From Shewanella mangrovisoli (GTDB lineage Bacteria > Pseudomonadota > Gammaproteobacteria > Enterobacterales > Shewanellaceae): DNA of 64,000 bases. The position numbers and the translations under genes are program-made. The stretch lies in contig NZ_CP080412.1 of NCBI RefSeq assembly GCF_019457635.1, forward strand, positions 1,054,001 through 1,118,000. The letters run 5' to 3'. Under the pieces are notes generated by a model that saw nothing but the letters and a program-made list of their open reading frames with translations, ran no database searches and was not told the origin of the DNA. Within the stretch, counting starts at the first letter, position 1. Each line of letters opens with the position of its first letter. Shown one piece after another: positions 17,377 to 26,996 of this stretch.

Positions 17377-17413
17377 AAATCCCCGATAAGTTTAAGATTA
17401 TCGGGGATTTTTT
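17377..17413. terminator. Bidirectional terminator between cyclase and chemoreceptor genes
   Basis: AATCCCCGATAA/TTATCGGGGATT hairpin with A-run on the left and T-run on the right; it serves both convergent genes. Confidence 0.92.
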
Positions 17414-17452
17414 ATAGCGTGGTATGCGTTACGGCATAAGCCGTTGGTACAT

Positions 17453-19345
17453 TTATAGCTTAAAGCGGCCGACTTCCTGTTGCAGCGAGGCGGCTAAGTG
17501 AGCCAATTCCTGCGCCTGAACCATAGAGCTTTGCGCTTCGATAGAGAGGTTTTCAGAGACCTCACGAATCGATTCTGTATTCCGGTTAATTTCGCTGGTG
17601 ACCGAGGTTTGCTCCTCTGCGGCCGTGGCAATTTGGCTCGCCATATCCGAGATCTCATTAATGGCTTTGCTGATCTGTAGTAGGCTCTCACTGGCCGAGT
17701 TAGCGTCGGCGACACTGGTTTCAGCCATATCATGACTTTGAGTCATAGATTTAACCGCCTTACCCGCAGTTTGCTGTAAGGTTTCGATCATGGCTTGAAT
17801 TTCTTGGGTCGAGGAGTGAGTGCGTTGCGACAACACACGCACCTCGTCGGCTACAACGGCAAAGCCACGACCTTGCTCACCTGCGCGGGCGGCTTCAATG
17901 GCGGCGTTTAGAGCCAGCAAGTTGGTTTGTTCTGCAATGCCACTGATGGTGAGCAGGATGCTATTAATTTTCTGCGAGTGTTCGTTTAACTCGCTGATAA
18001 TACGACCTGCAGTTTCGACCTCGTTGGCTAAGTTGCGGATTGATTGCTGACTCTGCATCACTTGTTTTTGGCCGTGGTTCGACAGACCAACCGCGTCTTG
18101 CGCCGTTTGCGCTGTGTGTTCGGCATTGCTGGCAATCTCTTCGGTGGCACTGGCCATTTCAGTCACAGCGGTGGCTACCATAGTCACTTCGTCCTGCTGT
18201 ACGGCGATGCGCTGGCTATTATCTGTGGCCGAGGCGCTACTGCCTTGGGCTTGATATTCCAGTTGGCCTGCAATCTTGTGCATTCTTGAGATCATGCCGT
18301 GCAGACGCTCGACGAAGCGGTTAAAGCCCGAGGCTAAGATGCCAATCTCGTCGTGGCTGTTGGCGGTGTGAATTCTCACCGTCAGGTCACCATCCCCTTC
18401 GGCAATATCATTGAGTGCCAAGGCAACGCGTTCTAAGTCTTTAAATTGGATCTTGAAGATGGCGACTAGAACTAAGCCGAAAATCACCAGTAAGCCAGCA
18501 CCGACGGCGGACATCCACCAGGCGAGTGTGGTGGCCTGCGACATGATTTCGTCTTTATTCATTACGAAAACCAATTCCCAATCGGTGGATGGCACAGCTG
18601 CAACATAAATAAGTTGGGTCTCGCCATCGAGTTCGCGCTCTTCTAGGGTATTGGCGTTGGCACGTTGAGATAACCAGCTCGGGGTAAAACTGTTATCGAT
18701 TTTATTGAGTTGTTCGTTATTGAGCTGGCTTTTAGGATGGCTAATGATAAGCCCTGTCTTGTCCACCATGATGGTGTAGCCTTTGCCTGGCACTTGAAGG
18801 CGCTGCACCGCATCTGTGAGTTGATCTATGGTGAGGTTAGCTGCTGCCACCCCGAATAGGCTACCCGAGACCATCACAGGTTCGGCAATGGTCACTACTT
18901 GTTTTTTTAAGGTGGCGCTGACATAGGGTGCCGTCATCACAATGGCATTGGCGGCTTTGGCATCCATATACCAAGGACGAATTCTGGGGTCATAGTTAGC
19001 GACGTTAAGCGCAGGATCTTGGCGATACATGTTGCCTTGTTCATCTCCAAAATAGGTCAGCGCGAATCCCATACCATTATGGGCTTGTAATAAATAAGGG
19101 GTGATCTGCACACTGGGATCGGCCTCTATGGTCTTTTTAAGACTGGTGATGGCCATTTTTCTATCTTGCATCCACAGGCCAATCCCTTCGGCAAAGGTGT
19201 TCGCCAGTTGATCAATTTCATGTTGAGTATTTTCTAAGGCATTATTTCTAATGAAGTAACTTGAAATGCTTACCAGCACTGCGACAGTAATGAGAACGGC
19301 GAAGAGACTACTAAAGAGTAAGCGGGTTTTGAGTGTTGATCTCAT
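17453..19345 (-). CDS. Methyl-accepting chemotaxis protein with dCache sensor
   Basis: The 630-residue chemoreceptor has a TM helix at about 10-32, a periplasmic dCache_1 domain (about 35-275), a second TM (about 278-300) and a HAMP domain. The cytoplasmic signalling domain carries the highly conserved hairpin tip [34 protein letters not shown]. The sensor has Y118, R123, W125 and Y126 in YDPRIRPWY, the spacing seen in amino-acid-binding dCache domains. The position of the family's later Asp ligand appears to be Asn170, so ligand choice may differ. There is no C-terminal CheR-binding pentapeptide. Transcribed alone. Confidence 0.93.
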   Translation of the reverse strand: MRSTLKTRLLFSSLFAVLITVAVLVSISSYFIRNNALENTQHEIDQLANTFAEGIGLWMQDRKMAITSLKKTIEADPSVQITPYLLQAHNGMGFALTYFGDEQGNMYRQDPALNVANYDPRIRPWYMDAKAANAIVMTAPYVSATLKKQVVTIAEPVMVSGSLFGVAAANLTIDQLTDAVQRLQVPGKGYTIMVDKTGLIISHPKSQLNNEQLNKIDNSFTPSWLSQRANANTLEERELDGETQLIYVAAVPSTDWELVFVMNKDEIMSQATTLAWWMSAVGAGLLVIFGLVLVAIFKIQFKDLERVALALNDIAEGDGDLTVRIHTANSHDEIGILASGFNRFVERLHGMISRMHKIAGQLEYQAQGSSASATDNSQRIAVQQDEVTMVATAVTEMASATEEIASNAEHTAQTAQDAVGLSNHGQKQVMQSQQSIRNLANEVETAGRIISELNEHSQKINSILLTISGIAEQTNLLALNAAIEAARAGEQGRGFAVVADEVRVLSQRTHSSTQEIQAMIETLQQTAGKAVKSMTQSHDMAETSVADANSASESLLQISKAINEISDMASQIATAAEEQTSVTSEINRNTESIREVSENLSIEAQSSMVQAQELAHLAASLQQEVGRFKL

Positions 19346-19641
19346 ATGTAATTCCTTTAAATTCCGTTAGCTGTCTAACGTTAATAGAGTATAGCGGCTG
19401 AAAGTGTGAAAGCATGAATAGATAAGTCACTCTTTTTATGACTGTTGAAATTGGAATTCATGGCGCTGTGAGTGTAATCTCGGCAAATAGTCAATTGAGT
19501 TAGCTAATTGCTTTTATAGGAGTTTATACCGCTAACATGACGAATTTGATTTATTGCACAGCTTTTAGTCGCTATGGAGCATACGCTGAGGGAACGATCA
19601 GTTAGTGCAAACAGCACTGATTAATACAATGAGTGACCTAT

Positions 19642-21168
19642 ATGAAATGGAATTTTCCGCGCTGGTGCTTAAATCCTTGGCTACATACAAGCCTGTTATT
19701 TATTTTGCCTATCCTGCTGGCGAGCGCACTGCAACCTTGGTTAACGTCTTACAGCATGGAGAAAAGATTTACCCAAGATCTCGATAATATTGCCACCGAT
19801 TTTGCGAGTGGTTTAGATGGTTTTGAGCAGCGCAGTGTTGAGCAGGCGTTTGCCGAGTTATCTTTTAGTTGTGATCCAGAGGATATTGCCCTACTGAATA
19901 GTCCCTCATTGAGCCCCGCAATCGTACGCTTTATTCAACTCGAACTCGCCGATGGCCGGCAATGCTCCAATATTGGTCCGCCGGTGCATTATCAGTTTGA
20001 CCGATTTCGCAGCCTATTTATCGATTCGCAATTGGTGGATATTGCCACCACAGTCGCCGCCAACGATAGAGCCCGCAGCATTGCTTATATTTTTCATCTT
20101 GGTGAGCAGAGGTTAGTGGTGCTCACTAATAGCTCTGTCTATAACGAAACCCTATCTACTCTGTGCCATGGTTGTTACCAATTAATGATTGGTTACCAAG
20201 GTCTTTCTTCCCTCGAGCGAGGCGTTGAAGATTTACTGCAAACCCAAACCTTTATCGAAGATTCGCGATATATCAGCATATTAGATGTGATTTTGACCTT
20301 GAGAGCGGGAGATGAGCTTTATTGGCGGGAGGCTTCTAGGGTTGGGATTGTATTGTTTATCTCTGCGCTTATTGTGGCCTTTTTAGCGGTGATTTTTTAT
20401 TGGAATTGGCAATCGGCTCGGGTGTCTATGGGGATGCTGATCCAAAAGGGCATTAGCCGTAAAGAGTTTATTCCTTACTATCAACCGATTATTGATTGTC
20501 GCAGCGGCGAGGTGGTCGGTCAGGAAATGTTAGTCCGTTGGCGAAGGTTCGATGGCGTGCTCGTTCAGCCGAATCAGTTTATTCCCTATGCCGAAGATTC
20601 GGGCTTAATACTGCCGATCACCGATCTGATTTTGGAGCAGGTATATCAGGACTTGCCTCAGCTTAAGGGCTGGGTCAGCGTTAATATTGTCGCCCAACAT
20701 TTAGAATCGGGTTTACTCAGCCAATGGTTTTCATCTCACCCCGAGCCTAGGGCTAAGCGTATTTCCTTCGAGTTGACCGAGCGCAAACCCATCACTCAAT
20801 TCGAATTAGCCTTGGCCGAAATGAAGGCGGTCACTCCCCTGTGCCATGACTTTAAACTGGACGATTTTGGCACTGGCTTTGGTGGTTTTAGTTATTTACA
20901 GCGCCTTGGGATTAACAGCATCAAAATCGATAAGATGTTTACCGATACCATAGGTACGCAGGACTTAAAGGGCGCGGTACTCGATGCCATTATCGCCTTT
21001 GGCCGTGAGTCACAGATGGATATGGTGGCCGAAGGTGTTGAAACCCAAGCGCAGGTCGAGTATTTGGCCGCCAAAGGGGTATATCAACATCAAGGGTATT
21101 TTTATTCGAAGCCTTTGGCCTTTGAGGATTTGCTGACGTTTTACCAGAACTTATCCAATAAAAAGTAA
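19642..21168 (+). CDS. c-di-GMP phosphodiesterase, CSS-motif sensor plus EAL domain
   Basis: The protein of about 508 residues has an N-terminal TM helix (about 12-35), a periplasmic region to about 235, a second TM helix and a C-terminal EAL domain (about 270-505). The periplasmic part contains SCDPED and QCSNIG cysteines, resembling the CSS-motif sensor whose disulphide state controls activity. The EAL core is complete: EML (Glu295) in place of EAL, Asn in SVNIV, Glu in FELTE, DDFGTG, Lys in IKIDKMF and Glu in AEGVET. Hydrolysis of c-di-GMP to pGpG is therefore likely. An in-frame GTG at 19633 is an alternative start. Confidence 0.9.
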   Translation: MKWNFPRWCLNPWLHTSLLFILPILLASALQPWLTSYSMEKRFTQDLDNIATDFASGLDGFEQRSVEQAFAELSFSCDPEDIALLNSPSLSPAIVRFIQLELADGRQCSNIGPPVHYQFDRFRSLFIDSQLVDIATTVAANDRARSIAYIFHLGEQRLVVLTNSSVYNETLSTLCHGCYQLMIGYQGLSSLERGVEDLLQTQTFIEDSRYISILDVILTLRAGDELYWREASRVGIVLFISALIVAFLAVIFYWNWQSARVSMGMLIQKGISRKEFIPYYQPIIDCRSGEVVGQEMLVRWRRFDGVLVQPNQFIPYAEDSGLILPITDLILEQVYQDLPQLKGWVSVNIVAQHLESGLLSQWFSSHPEPRAKRISFELTERKPITQFELALAEMKAVTPLCHDFKLDDFGTGFGGFSYLQRLGINSIKIDKMFTDTIGTQDLKGAVLDAIIAFGRESQMDMVAEGVETQAQVEYLAAKGVYQHQGYFYSKPLAFEDLLTFYQNLSNKK

Positions 21169-21179
21169 GATGGACGCAT

Positions 21180-21209
21180 AAAAAAGAGGCTCCCATGAGC
21201 CTCTTTTTA
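21180..21209. terminator. Bidirectional terminator between EAL and aminopeptidase genes
   Basis: AAAAAGAGGCTC/GAGCCTCTTTTT hairpin with a four-base loop; the genes converge on it. Confidence 0.92.
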
Positions 21210-21229
21210 GTGAATGATGAACCGATTTA

Positions 21230-23863
21230 TCAATGGGTCATTTTATTCTTAATCAGTACGCAGCGCTGCTCGGCTTGGCGAGTTTCTAACAGGGTGCGGC
21301 GGGCAAGATTCGATAATCCAGTTTGGCTATCTAGCACTTTATCCAAGGCGGCAATACTGGTGTAGTTACAGTCGGTTGGGATCAAGTTACGGCTATAGCT
21401 ACGCATAAATACTGGGCCTTTTTTATCCATATCCCCTAAGTTGGCGAGGCGTTCTTCGGCGGTGGCTGCACTTAAGAGTTTTTGCTCCGCAGGATAGAGG
21501 TTTTCCATAATGATGCGCTGTTTAGCAAACGGCAGGGCGTCGGCGTGGACTTTACTCAACCAGCGACGTTTTGCGGCTGCTTCTGGGCGGATAACTTGGG
21601 CTGCCAATGCGGCTTTTTCACCCGAATCTGAGTTATCGCGAGCGGCTTCTTGGCTAATACGTTGCTGCGCATTCGGGAAGTCGTAGCGATTCAGCTGAGT
21701 GATGATGGCCCAGCGCAGATCTTGGTCTAAAGTTAAGCCCTTGATTTTGGTCGTGCCATCCAGCAATTGCGCTAAGTGACGCAGACTGTCGCGATCGCCA
21801 GCCAACTGAATATAGGCATTGAACCAGCGGCGCTGGAAGTCATTGTCGCCTCGGCTCTCCATGGTCTTACGAAGGCTCATTTGTGCTAAGCCTTTGACCG
21901 CGTTTTCAGCATAGTTTTGTTGAATCGGCGCGATTTGTGCGAGGTATTCTTTACTGCGTAGCAAGCTCGAAATAATCTGGCCGACCACAGTGTAGTCATT
22001 CTCCGCAGGGGCGTTGACGAATACTGTGCTTAAGTATTGATCTAGGCTCAGGTTGCCTTCACGCACGCTGTCCCACAGGCTTTGCCACAGCATAGAACGC
22101 AGCAGGGGATCTGTGACTCGGCTTAACTGTTGCTTCGCGGTGTCGAAGGATTTGTCATCGAGTTGCACCTTCACAAAGCCCCAGTCATCGTAGTTGGGGT
22201 AAACCAAATCAGGACAACGTTCACCGACTAATTGCTTCACCTCAGTGCGTTCGCCCTTGTAGGTGACTGGTACAGTGGTCTCATGTCTTAAATCGAAGCG
22301 TCCCTTAGTGAACAGGGCGATTTGGACTTTCTGCTCCCTGAGTGTCGGCAGCTCGCTGCTGGCAGGATACTGTAATAGGCTAAATTCGCTGATGCGGTTG
22401 CCGTCGCAGCGATACTCGGCCTTGATGGTGTTGACTCCCGCACTGTAGAGCCAGTCCTTCGTCCAGGCGCTTAAGTCTCGGCCAGCAGCTTTGGCGAGGC
22501 TATTGATAAAGTCATCCAGCTCGGCATTTTGATAGCTGTATTGCTTTAAGTAGTTACTCACGCCGCGCTGGAACACCAGATCGCCGAGTAAATGGCGCAA
22601 CTGCTTGAGCGTCGAGGCGCCTTTTTGATAGGTGATGGCATCGATGTTGTCGAAAGCATTTTGGGTGGTCGCCACGGGCACTTCGATAGGATGCGTGGTC
22701 ACTAGGCTGTCTTGCTCATAGGCGCGCTGTTTGCCTTGGGCGTAAAAACTGCGCCAAGCATTGGTAAATTCGGTGGCTTCTTGGGTGGCGAGTGTGCCCA
22801 TAAAAGAAGCAAAACTCTCGTTTAACCACAGGCCATTCCACCACTTCATAGTGACTAGATCGCCAAACCATTGGTGCGCCATCTCATGCATGATAACGCC
22901 AGCTAAGCTTTGTTTTTGCTCGGCGGTCATTGCCGCTTTGTGGAGGAAATGATCTTCGGCAAAGGTCACAGCGCCAGCATTTTCCATCGCACCGTAGAGG
23001 AAATCTGGTACTAAGAGTTGATCGTACTTTTTAAAGGGGTAAGGGATACCAAAATAGGCATCAAAGAAGTTTAAGCCTTGTTTAGTATAGGTAAACCAAT
23101 CTTCTGGCGTGACTTGGTTAGCCACCGATTGGCGTGCAAATAAACGCATTGGATAGCGGCCAGAATTATCCTGCCACATATGGTATGGCCCTGCATGCAT
23201 CGAGAAGTTATAGGGGCTTAACTTAGGTGTTTCAGGAAACTCCCAACGATTTATTGCCCCAGCAGGTGTGACTGAGGACTCGCGCATGGTGCTGATCACT
23301 TGCCAGTCCTTCGGCGCGGTCACGCTGATTTTATAGTTGGCTTTTAAATCGGGTTGGTCGAACACTGCAAACATTTGCTGCGCCGCAGCAGGTTCGAAGT
23401 GTGAGTACAGGTAGACCTTACCATCTACTGGGTCTTGGAAACGGTGCAAGCCTTCACCATTAGTGCTGTGGGCGCGAGTAAATTGCACTTCGACCGTGTT
23501 GTCGCCCGAGGACAGTAAACGGGTATTCAAACTGATATAGGCGCCATTGTAATTAGGGTAAACCGCGGTGCCGTTAATCAAAAAGCGCTTAATTTGTGCC
23601 TTGTTTAAATCGAGACTCAATTGCTTAGGCACTTCGCTGAGATTGAAATGGACCTTAGTGGTGGCGCTGAACTCAGTGTCGCCAGTCAGTTGAAAATCCA
23701 GCTCATAATGCACATTCGAAATCACCTGTGAACGTAAGCTCGCCTGATATTGGCTGATATAGGGGCTGGCATCCCTTGGACCCGTATTTAACGGACTTTG
23801 GACGGCGCACGACATCAGGGCCGAGCAGGTGAGGGCGACTAGGCTGGCTTTAAACAAATTCAC
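21230..23863 (-). CDS. M1-family metallo-aminopeptidase, lipoprotein form
   Basis: The 877-residue zinc aminopeptidase (gluzincin) removes N-terminal residues from peptides. The GAMEN exopeptidase motif is at residues 291-295 and the zinc site is HEMAH at 326-330 with the third ligand Glu349. Unlike cytoplasmic PepN it begins with a lipoprotein signal, lipobox LMSC with Cys19, so it is probably anchored in the envelope and processes peptides in the periplasm or at the surface. The start is a GTG with AAGGA upstream. The C-terminal half is the helical M1 domain. Transcribed alone. Confidence 0.93.
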   Translation of the reverse strand: MNLFKASLVALTCSALMSCAVQSPLNTGPRDASPYISQYQASLRSQVISNVHYELDFQLTGDTEFSATTKVHFNLSEVPKQLSLDLNKAQIKRFLINGTAVYPNYNGAYISLNTRLLSSGDNTVEVQFTRAHSTNGEGLHRFQDPVDGKVYLYSHFEPAAAQQMFAVFDQPDLKANYKISVTAPKDWQVISTMRESSVTPAGAINRWEFPETPKLSPYNFSMHAGPYHMWQDNSGRYPMRLFARQSVANQVTPEDWFTYTKQGLNFFDAYFGIPYPFKKYDQLLVPDFLYGAMENAGAVTFAEDHFLHKAAMTAEQKQSLAGVIMHEMAHQWFGDLVTMKWWNGLWLNESFASFMGTLATQEATEFTNAWRSFYAQGKQRAYEQDSLVTTHPIEVPVATTQNAFDNIDAITYQKGASTLKQLRHLLGDLVFQRGVSNYLKQYSYQNAELDDFINSLAKAAGRDLSAWTKDWLYSAGVNTIKAEYRCDGNRISEFSLLQYPASSELPTLREQKVQIALFTKGRFDLRHETTVPVTYKGERTEVKQLVGERCPDLVYPNYDDWGFVKVQLDDKSFDTAKQQLSRVTDPLLRSMLWQSLWDSVREGNLSLDQYLSTVFVNAPAENDYTVVGQIISSLLRSKEYLAQIAPIQQNYAENAVKGLAQMSLRKTMESRGDNDFQRRWFNAYIQLAGDRDSLRHLAQLLDGTTKIKGLTLDQDLRWAIITQLNRYDFPNAQQRISQEAARDNSDSGEKAALAAQVIRPEAAAKRRWLSKVHADALPFAKQRIIMENLYPAEQKLLSAATAEERLANLGDMDKKGPVFMRSYSRNLIPTDCNYTSIAALDKVLDSQTGLSNLARRTLLETRQAEQRCVLIKNKMTH

Positions 23864-24032
23864 GACTTCAATCCTTCAACGATTTACTTTATTTGTGGCT
23901 TGGATGCGGCGCAGGTTGGTAAGTTTAGGCACTGTGAAGTGGCAAACTTATCCCGTTCAAAAGCGACGCCCATGCTAGGTATTTTGGCCGAGTACACTAC
24001 CTTATTTAGCATGGATAACCAATGTTAAAAAT

Positions 24033-24068
24033 GTAAAAAAAAGCCAGCGAAAATGCTGGCTTTTTTTG
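24033..24068 (-). terminator. Terminator after the LpoB-like gene
   Basis: GCCAGC/GCTGGC hairpin with A-run and T-run on either side, about 35 bp beyond the LpoB-like stop codon. It closes the minus-strand operon. Confidence 0.88.
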
Positions 24069-24103
24069 AGTATTTCGGCTTTAGCCCATGGGGCTGAGCG
24101 AGA

Positions 24104-24697
24104 TTACATACCTAAGAAAGACTTAGACTTTGTCTTACGGATTTCTTTTTCGTCAGACCATTCGATAAGGCCTGTTTCTAAGTCCATCAGACGCATAGTC
24201 ATCTTGTAGTAAACGTCTTTAGTGCTGCCATCTTGCTTAACGATGCTAGACAGGTTGCCATACAGCATGTACTGGGCACCGATTTGACGGCCAAACTTGA
24301 TGGCGGTTGATGGGTCAACCATACCAGTATTGTTTTGGTAATCCAGTTGCTTACGAACTGAATCGACTTTTGTCATATCGATAAAACGGAACTTGCCAGA
24401 GCGCAGTAACTTGTTACTGATAGAGTCGGTCACTGATTCAGTATCGATATGCTCAGAGGTTTTGTTTTTGATGCTATCGACAAACAAAATTGGGCGGTTG
24501 TTCGCTGTCATCGCTACGATAGGTGGGAAAGTCATCATGCTATCGACCATCTTAGCGGCGATGGCTTGCAGATCCGTTGAGCCAAAGTTTGCGTTAACGG
24601 TTTCCACTTCTGTGGCATCGCCATACTCGACTTTCGATTGACATGCAGCCAGACCCATTACGGCAGCCAGCACAAAAATCAGTTTAAATTGTTTCAT
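24104..24697 (-). CDS. LpoB-like lipoprotein (penicillin-binding protein activator family)
   Basis: From the ATG at 24697, which has GGAA seven bases upstream, the protein has 197 residues and a lipobox LAAC. LpoB-family features follow: PPIVAMTANNRPILFVDSIKNKTSEHIDT, the LRSGKFRFIDM segment, and GAQYMLYGNLSSIVKQDG near the C-terminus. LpoB is an outer-membrane lipoprotein that activates PBP1b for peptidoglycan synthesis; family members also occur next to COG3014 lipoproteins, as here. It lacks the long proline-rich linker of E. coli LpoB, so a direct PBP1b role is uncertain. Confidence 0.85.
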   Translation of the reverse strand: MKQFKLIFVLAAVMGLAACQSKVEYGDATEVETVNANFGSTDLQAIAAKMVDSMMTFPPIVAMTANNRPILFVDSIKNKTSEHIDTESVTDSISNKLLRSGKFRFIDMTKVDSVRKQLDYQNNTGMVDPSTAIKFGRQIGAQYMLYGNLSSIVKQDGSTKDVYYKMTMRLMDLETGLIEWSDEKEIRKTKSKSFLGM

Positions 24698-24764
24698 AGT
24701 CAGTTCCATTTTGTGATTGTAAAAACTTAATGACACTCGTTTTATTCAAACATTCACCGCTAGG

Positions 24765-26165
24765 TTAAATGATTATTGAATAAATTCGGGTGTAATTACC
24801 AGTATCAATTGCCCAGACCAAGGTGGTCTTGCCTGCGGCAACGTCAATTTTGGCCGGTGGTGCCTTGTCTAACTGCAGCGTGTATTCCCCCGGATTGAGG
24901 TAACGTCTGCCAATTTGTGCTTGTTTCGGCAGGGTCAACCAACTGCGGCGGTCCGCCTGTTCGGTAACGACGTTAAAAATCTGCATCGCGATACTGCCAA
25001 TATCGGCAGCATTATTGCCGGGCTTACCGCTTTTTTCGACCTGATAAGCCATTTCCGATTTGGCATATACCCGCGCGACTTGGCGAACCAAGGTGCCGGG
25101 CAAATCTTCCTTGAGCGCGTTAATCGCTAGGGCATCGATATTGGCGATGGGCTCGGTTTTCAGCACTGTGCCTAAGCCTTGCACTTGAGCCTCGGCAACA
25201 AAACTATTGTTCGGTCCATAGGTTGCCAAAGAGACGGTTTGCCAATTGCCATGGATAGTGAAGGGCACTGTGAGCGCTTGTTTTTCAGGTACAAAGCCCT
25301 TTTCGACCATGAGAATAACTTGGCCTTCACCCGCCTTGGGAAGCTTGGCATCGCCCCAGCGCCTTTTAAACTCATCGTATTGCGGCATGCCGAGTTGCTT
25401 GGCAAGACGAACTAAATCCTGTTGCAGATAAGTGTTATCTGGAGTGATTTGCGCCGCTTTACGGTAGTCGATAAAGGCATCGTTTGGCTCGCCTAATACT
25501 TCATGCAACAGACCCGTAGTGTAGTAGCTGTAGGCATTGAGGAAGGAGCTGGTCACTGTGCCAGCGGCTTGGCCTAGCTTATTCACTTCGGCATCTATGG
25601 TGCCATTGGCCATGGCCTGTACGGATTTTTGTGACTTTTGATAACGCTCCTGCTCAGAGCCTTGCAGCTCGTTACTGCGGCGAACCTCCACTAATGCGCC
25701 TTGATAGTCACCGCTGAACAGGTAATTCAAGGCTTGATATTGGTGCAGCATAATGCGCTCGTAGCCTGGGCCACGATAGGGAATGGCATTATCGTTTAAT
25801 ACTAAACTGGTGGCCGTTGCACCTATGTCGCTGGCGCTGATCTTGGCTTTGTCATCGAAGGCTGTATAGGCCTCAACCGCTTGCTGATAGTACTTACGGC
25901 TGCTGGCAAAATCGCCGGCCACCTGCGCCACACGTCCTGCTTCTTGGGCGTAGAGTAGGCCATCATTACCTTGGATATTGCTGGCTAATTTGTCGATATC
26001 CGACATGGGCGTTGCGGTATTGAGCTGTTGTTTTATCGGTGCAATTTGTGCCGGATAATTAATAAAAATACTGTTATAGGCACAGCCGCTCGAGCCTAAG
26101 ATGGCGGCGAGCATTAGCGTGCTAAGTGTGGGTTTAATAAAAGAGTATATGAAGGTGGTTTTCAT
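24765..26165 (-). CDS. COG3014-type lipoprotein with TPR-like region
   Basis: The 466-residue protein has a lipoprotein signal (SSGC). The N-terminal half is helical and TPR-like (GRVAQVAGDFASSRKYYQQAVEAY, QYQALNYLFSGDYQGALVEVRRSNELQ, GLLHEVLGEPNDAFIDYRKAAQITPDNTYLQQDL). The C-terminal half is beta-rich. This matches the uncharacterised COG3014 family, repeatedly found beside LpoB-like genes. It begins 9 bp after the deformylase stop and is followed by the LpoB-like gene, so the two probably act together at the envelope. Confidence 0.8.
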   Translation of the reverse strand: MKTTFIYSFIKPTLSTLMLAAILGSSGCAYNSIFINYPAQIAPIKQQLNTATPMSDIDKLASNIQGNDGLLYAQEAGRVAQVAGDFASSRKYYQQAVEAYTAFDDKAKISASDIGATATSLVLNDNAIPYRGPGYERIMLHQYQALNYLFSGDYQGALVEVRRSNELQGSEQERYQKSQKSVQAMANGTIDAEVNKLGQAAGTVTSSFLNAYSYYTTGLLHEVLGEPNDAFIDYRKAAQITPDNTYLQQDLVRLAKQLGMPQYDEFKRRWGDAKLPKAGEGQVILMVEKGFVPEKQALTVPFTIHGNWQTVSLATYGPNNSFVAEAQVQGLGTVLKTEPIANIDALAINALKEDLPGTLVRQVARVYAKSEMAYQVEKSGKPGNNAADIGSIAMQIFNVVTEQADRRSWLTLPKQAQIGRRYLNPGEYTLQLDKAPPAKIDVAAGKTTLVWAIDTGNYTRIYSIII

Positions 26166-26174
26166 GCCTGTGGT

Positions 26175-26705
26175 TTACCTTCTTGCCATTAGTTTTTGTT
26201 CTGGCATTTGAGAGCGTTCAAGCAAAGTGATCCCTTGTAGATGATCAAACTCATGTTGGAAAATACGAGCGATAAAACCTGTTAACTCAGTCTGTTGCCA
26301 GTGTCCTGCAAGATCTTGATAGCGCACGACAATCGTCTGGTGGCGCCAAATGCTAAACCTTTGACCGGGAACCGATAAGCAGCCTTCTTCACCGCTAACT
26401 AATTCCGCAGAGGCAGACAAGATCTGTGGATTGACGACCACGACAGGGTCCATTAGCGGCGCATCGGGATAACGCTCGTTCGGCCGAGATGCCATGATAA
26501 ACAGTGCTAGCGGGCTGTGCACTTGCGGTGCGGCAATACCAACGCCTTTGGCGGCCACCATGCTCTGCGCCATCTGCTCTGCTAATTGACTCAAGGCCGT
26601 ATCGAAGTCGCGAACTTCAATGGCGTGCTCTTTTAATATGGCTTCACCCACCAAAGCGATTGGTAGTGGCTGACTGGGCGCTTGTAACATCTCATCTTTA
26701 AACAT
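26175..26705 (-). CDS. def: Peptide deformylase (paralogue)
   Basis: The enzyme removes the formyl group from N-terminal fMet of new proteins. All three motifs are intact: GVGIAAPQ (residues 54-61), EGCLS with metal ligand Cys109, and HEFDH with ligands His151 and His155 and catalytic Glu152. The start at 26705 gives 176 aa and has AGGGA at good distance; an in-frame ATG at 26732 is less likely. It is not next to fmt, where the main def gene usually is, so this is probably a second deformylase, embedded between slyX and the COG3014 lipoprotein. Confidence 0.92.
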   Translation of the reverse strand: MFKDEMLQAPSQPLPIALVGEAILKEHAIEVRDFDTALSQLAEQMAQSMVAAKGVGIAAPQVHSPLALFIMASRPNERYPDAPLMDPVVVVNPQILSASAELVSGEEGCLSVPGQRFSIWRHQTIVVRYQDLAGHWQQTELTGFIARIFQHEFDHLQGITLLERSQMPEQKLMARR

Positions 26706-26774
26706 CGCATTCCCTGGATATTTAGTGGCCATAGTGTCGTTAACGGATTTTGTTACCCATTATCCGTTATCACA

Positions 26775-26987
26775 TTAATAATGGGGCGGTGGCGTTTCTT
26801 CGGCTTGGGTCGCAATATTGCTGGGTTCCATCGCCTTTAACTTACCAATCAATAACTGAATTTGATGTTGCTGATTGGCGATGAGCTGGTTCAGCTTAAT
26901 GACCTCTTGGTTTAACTCTTCGACCGTGAGCTCTTGAAAAGCCAATTTCATTTGCAGCTCTTCAATCTGTTCTTGTACGCCTTGCAT
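26775..26987 (-). CDS. slyX: SlyX family protein
   Basis: The 70-residue protein is almost entirely one coiled coil with leucine heptads ([27 protein letters not shown]...) and ends in the typical proline-rich tail PPPHY. Function is unknown; in enterobacteria slyX lies beside the fkpA/slyD region, and fkpA is also nearby here. It starts 9 bp after the WD40 lipoprotein gene and is in one transcription unit with it. Confidence 0.92.
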
Positions 26988-26996
26988 GACTAACCT

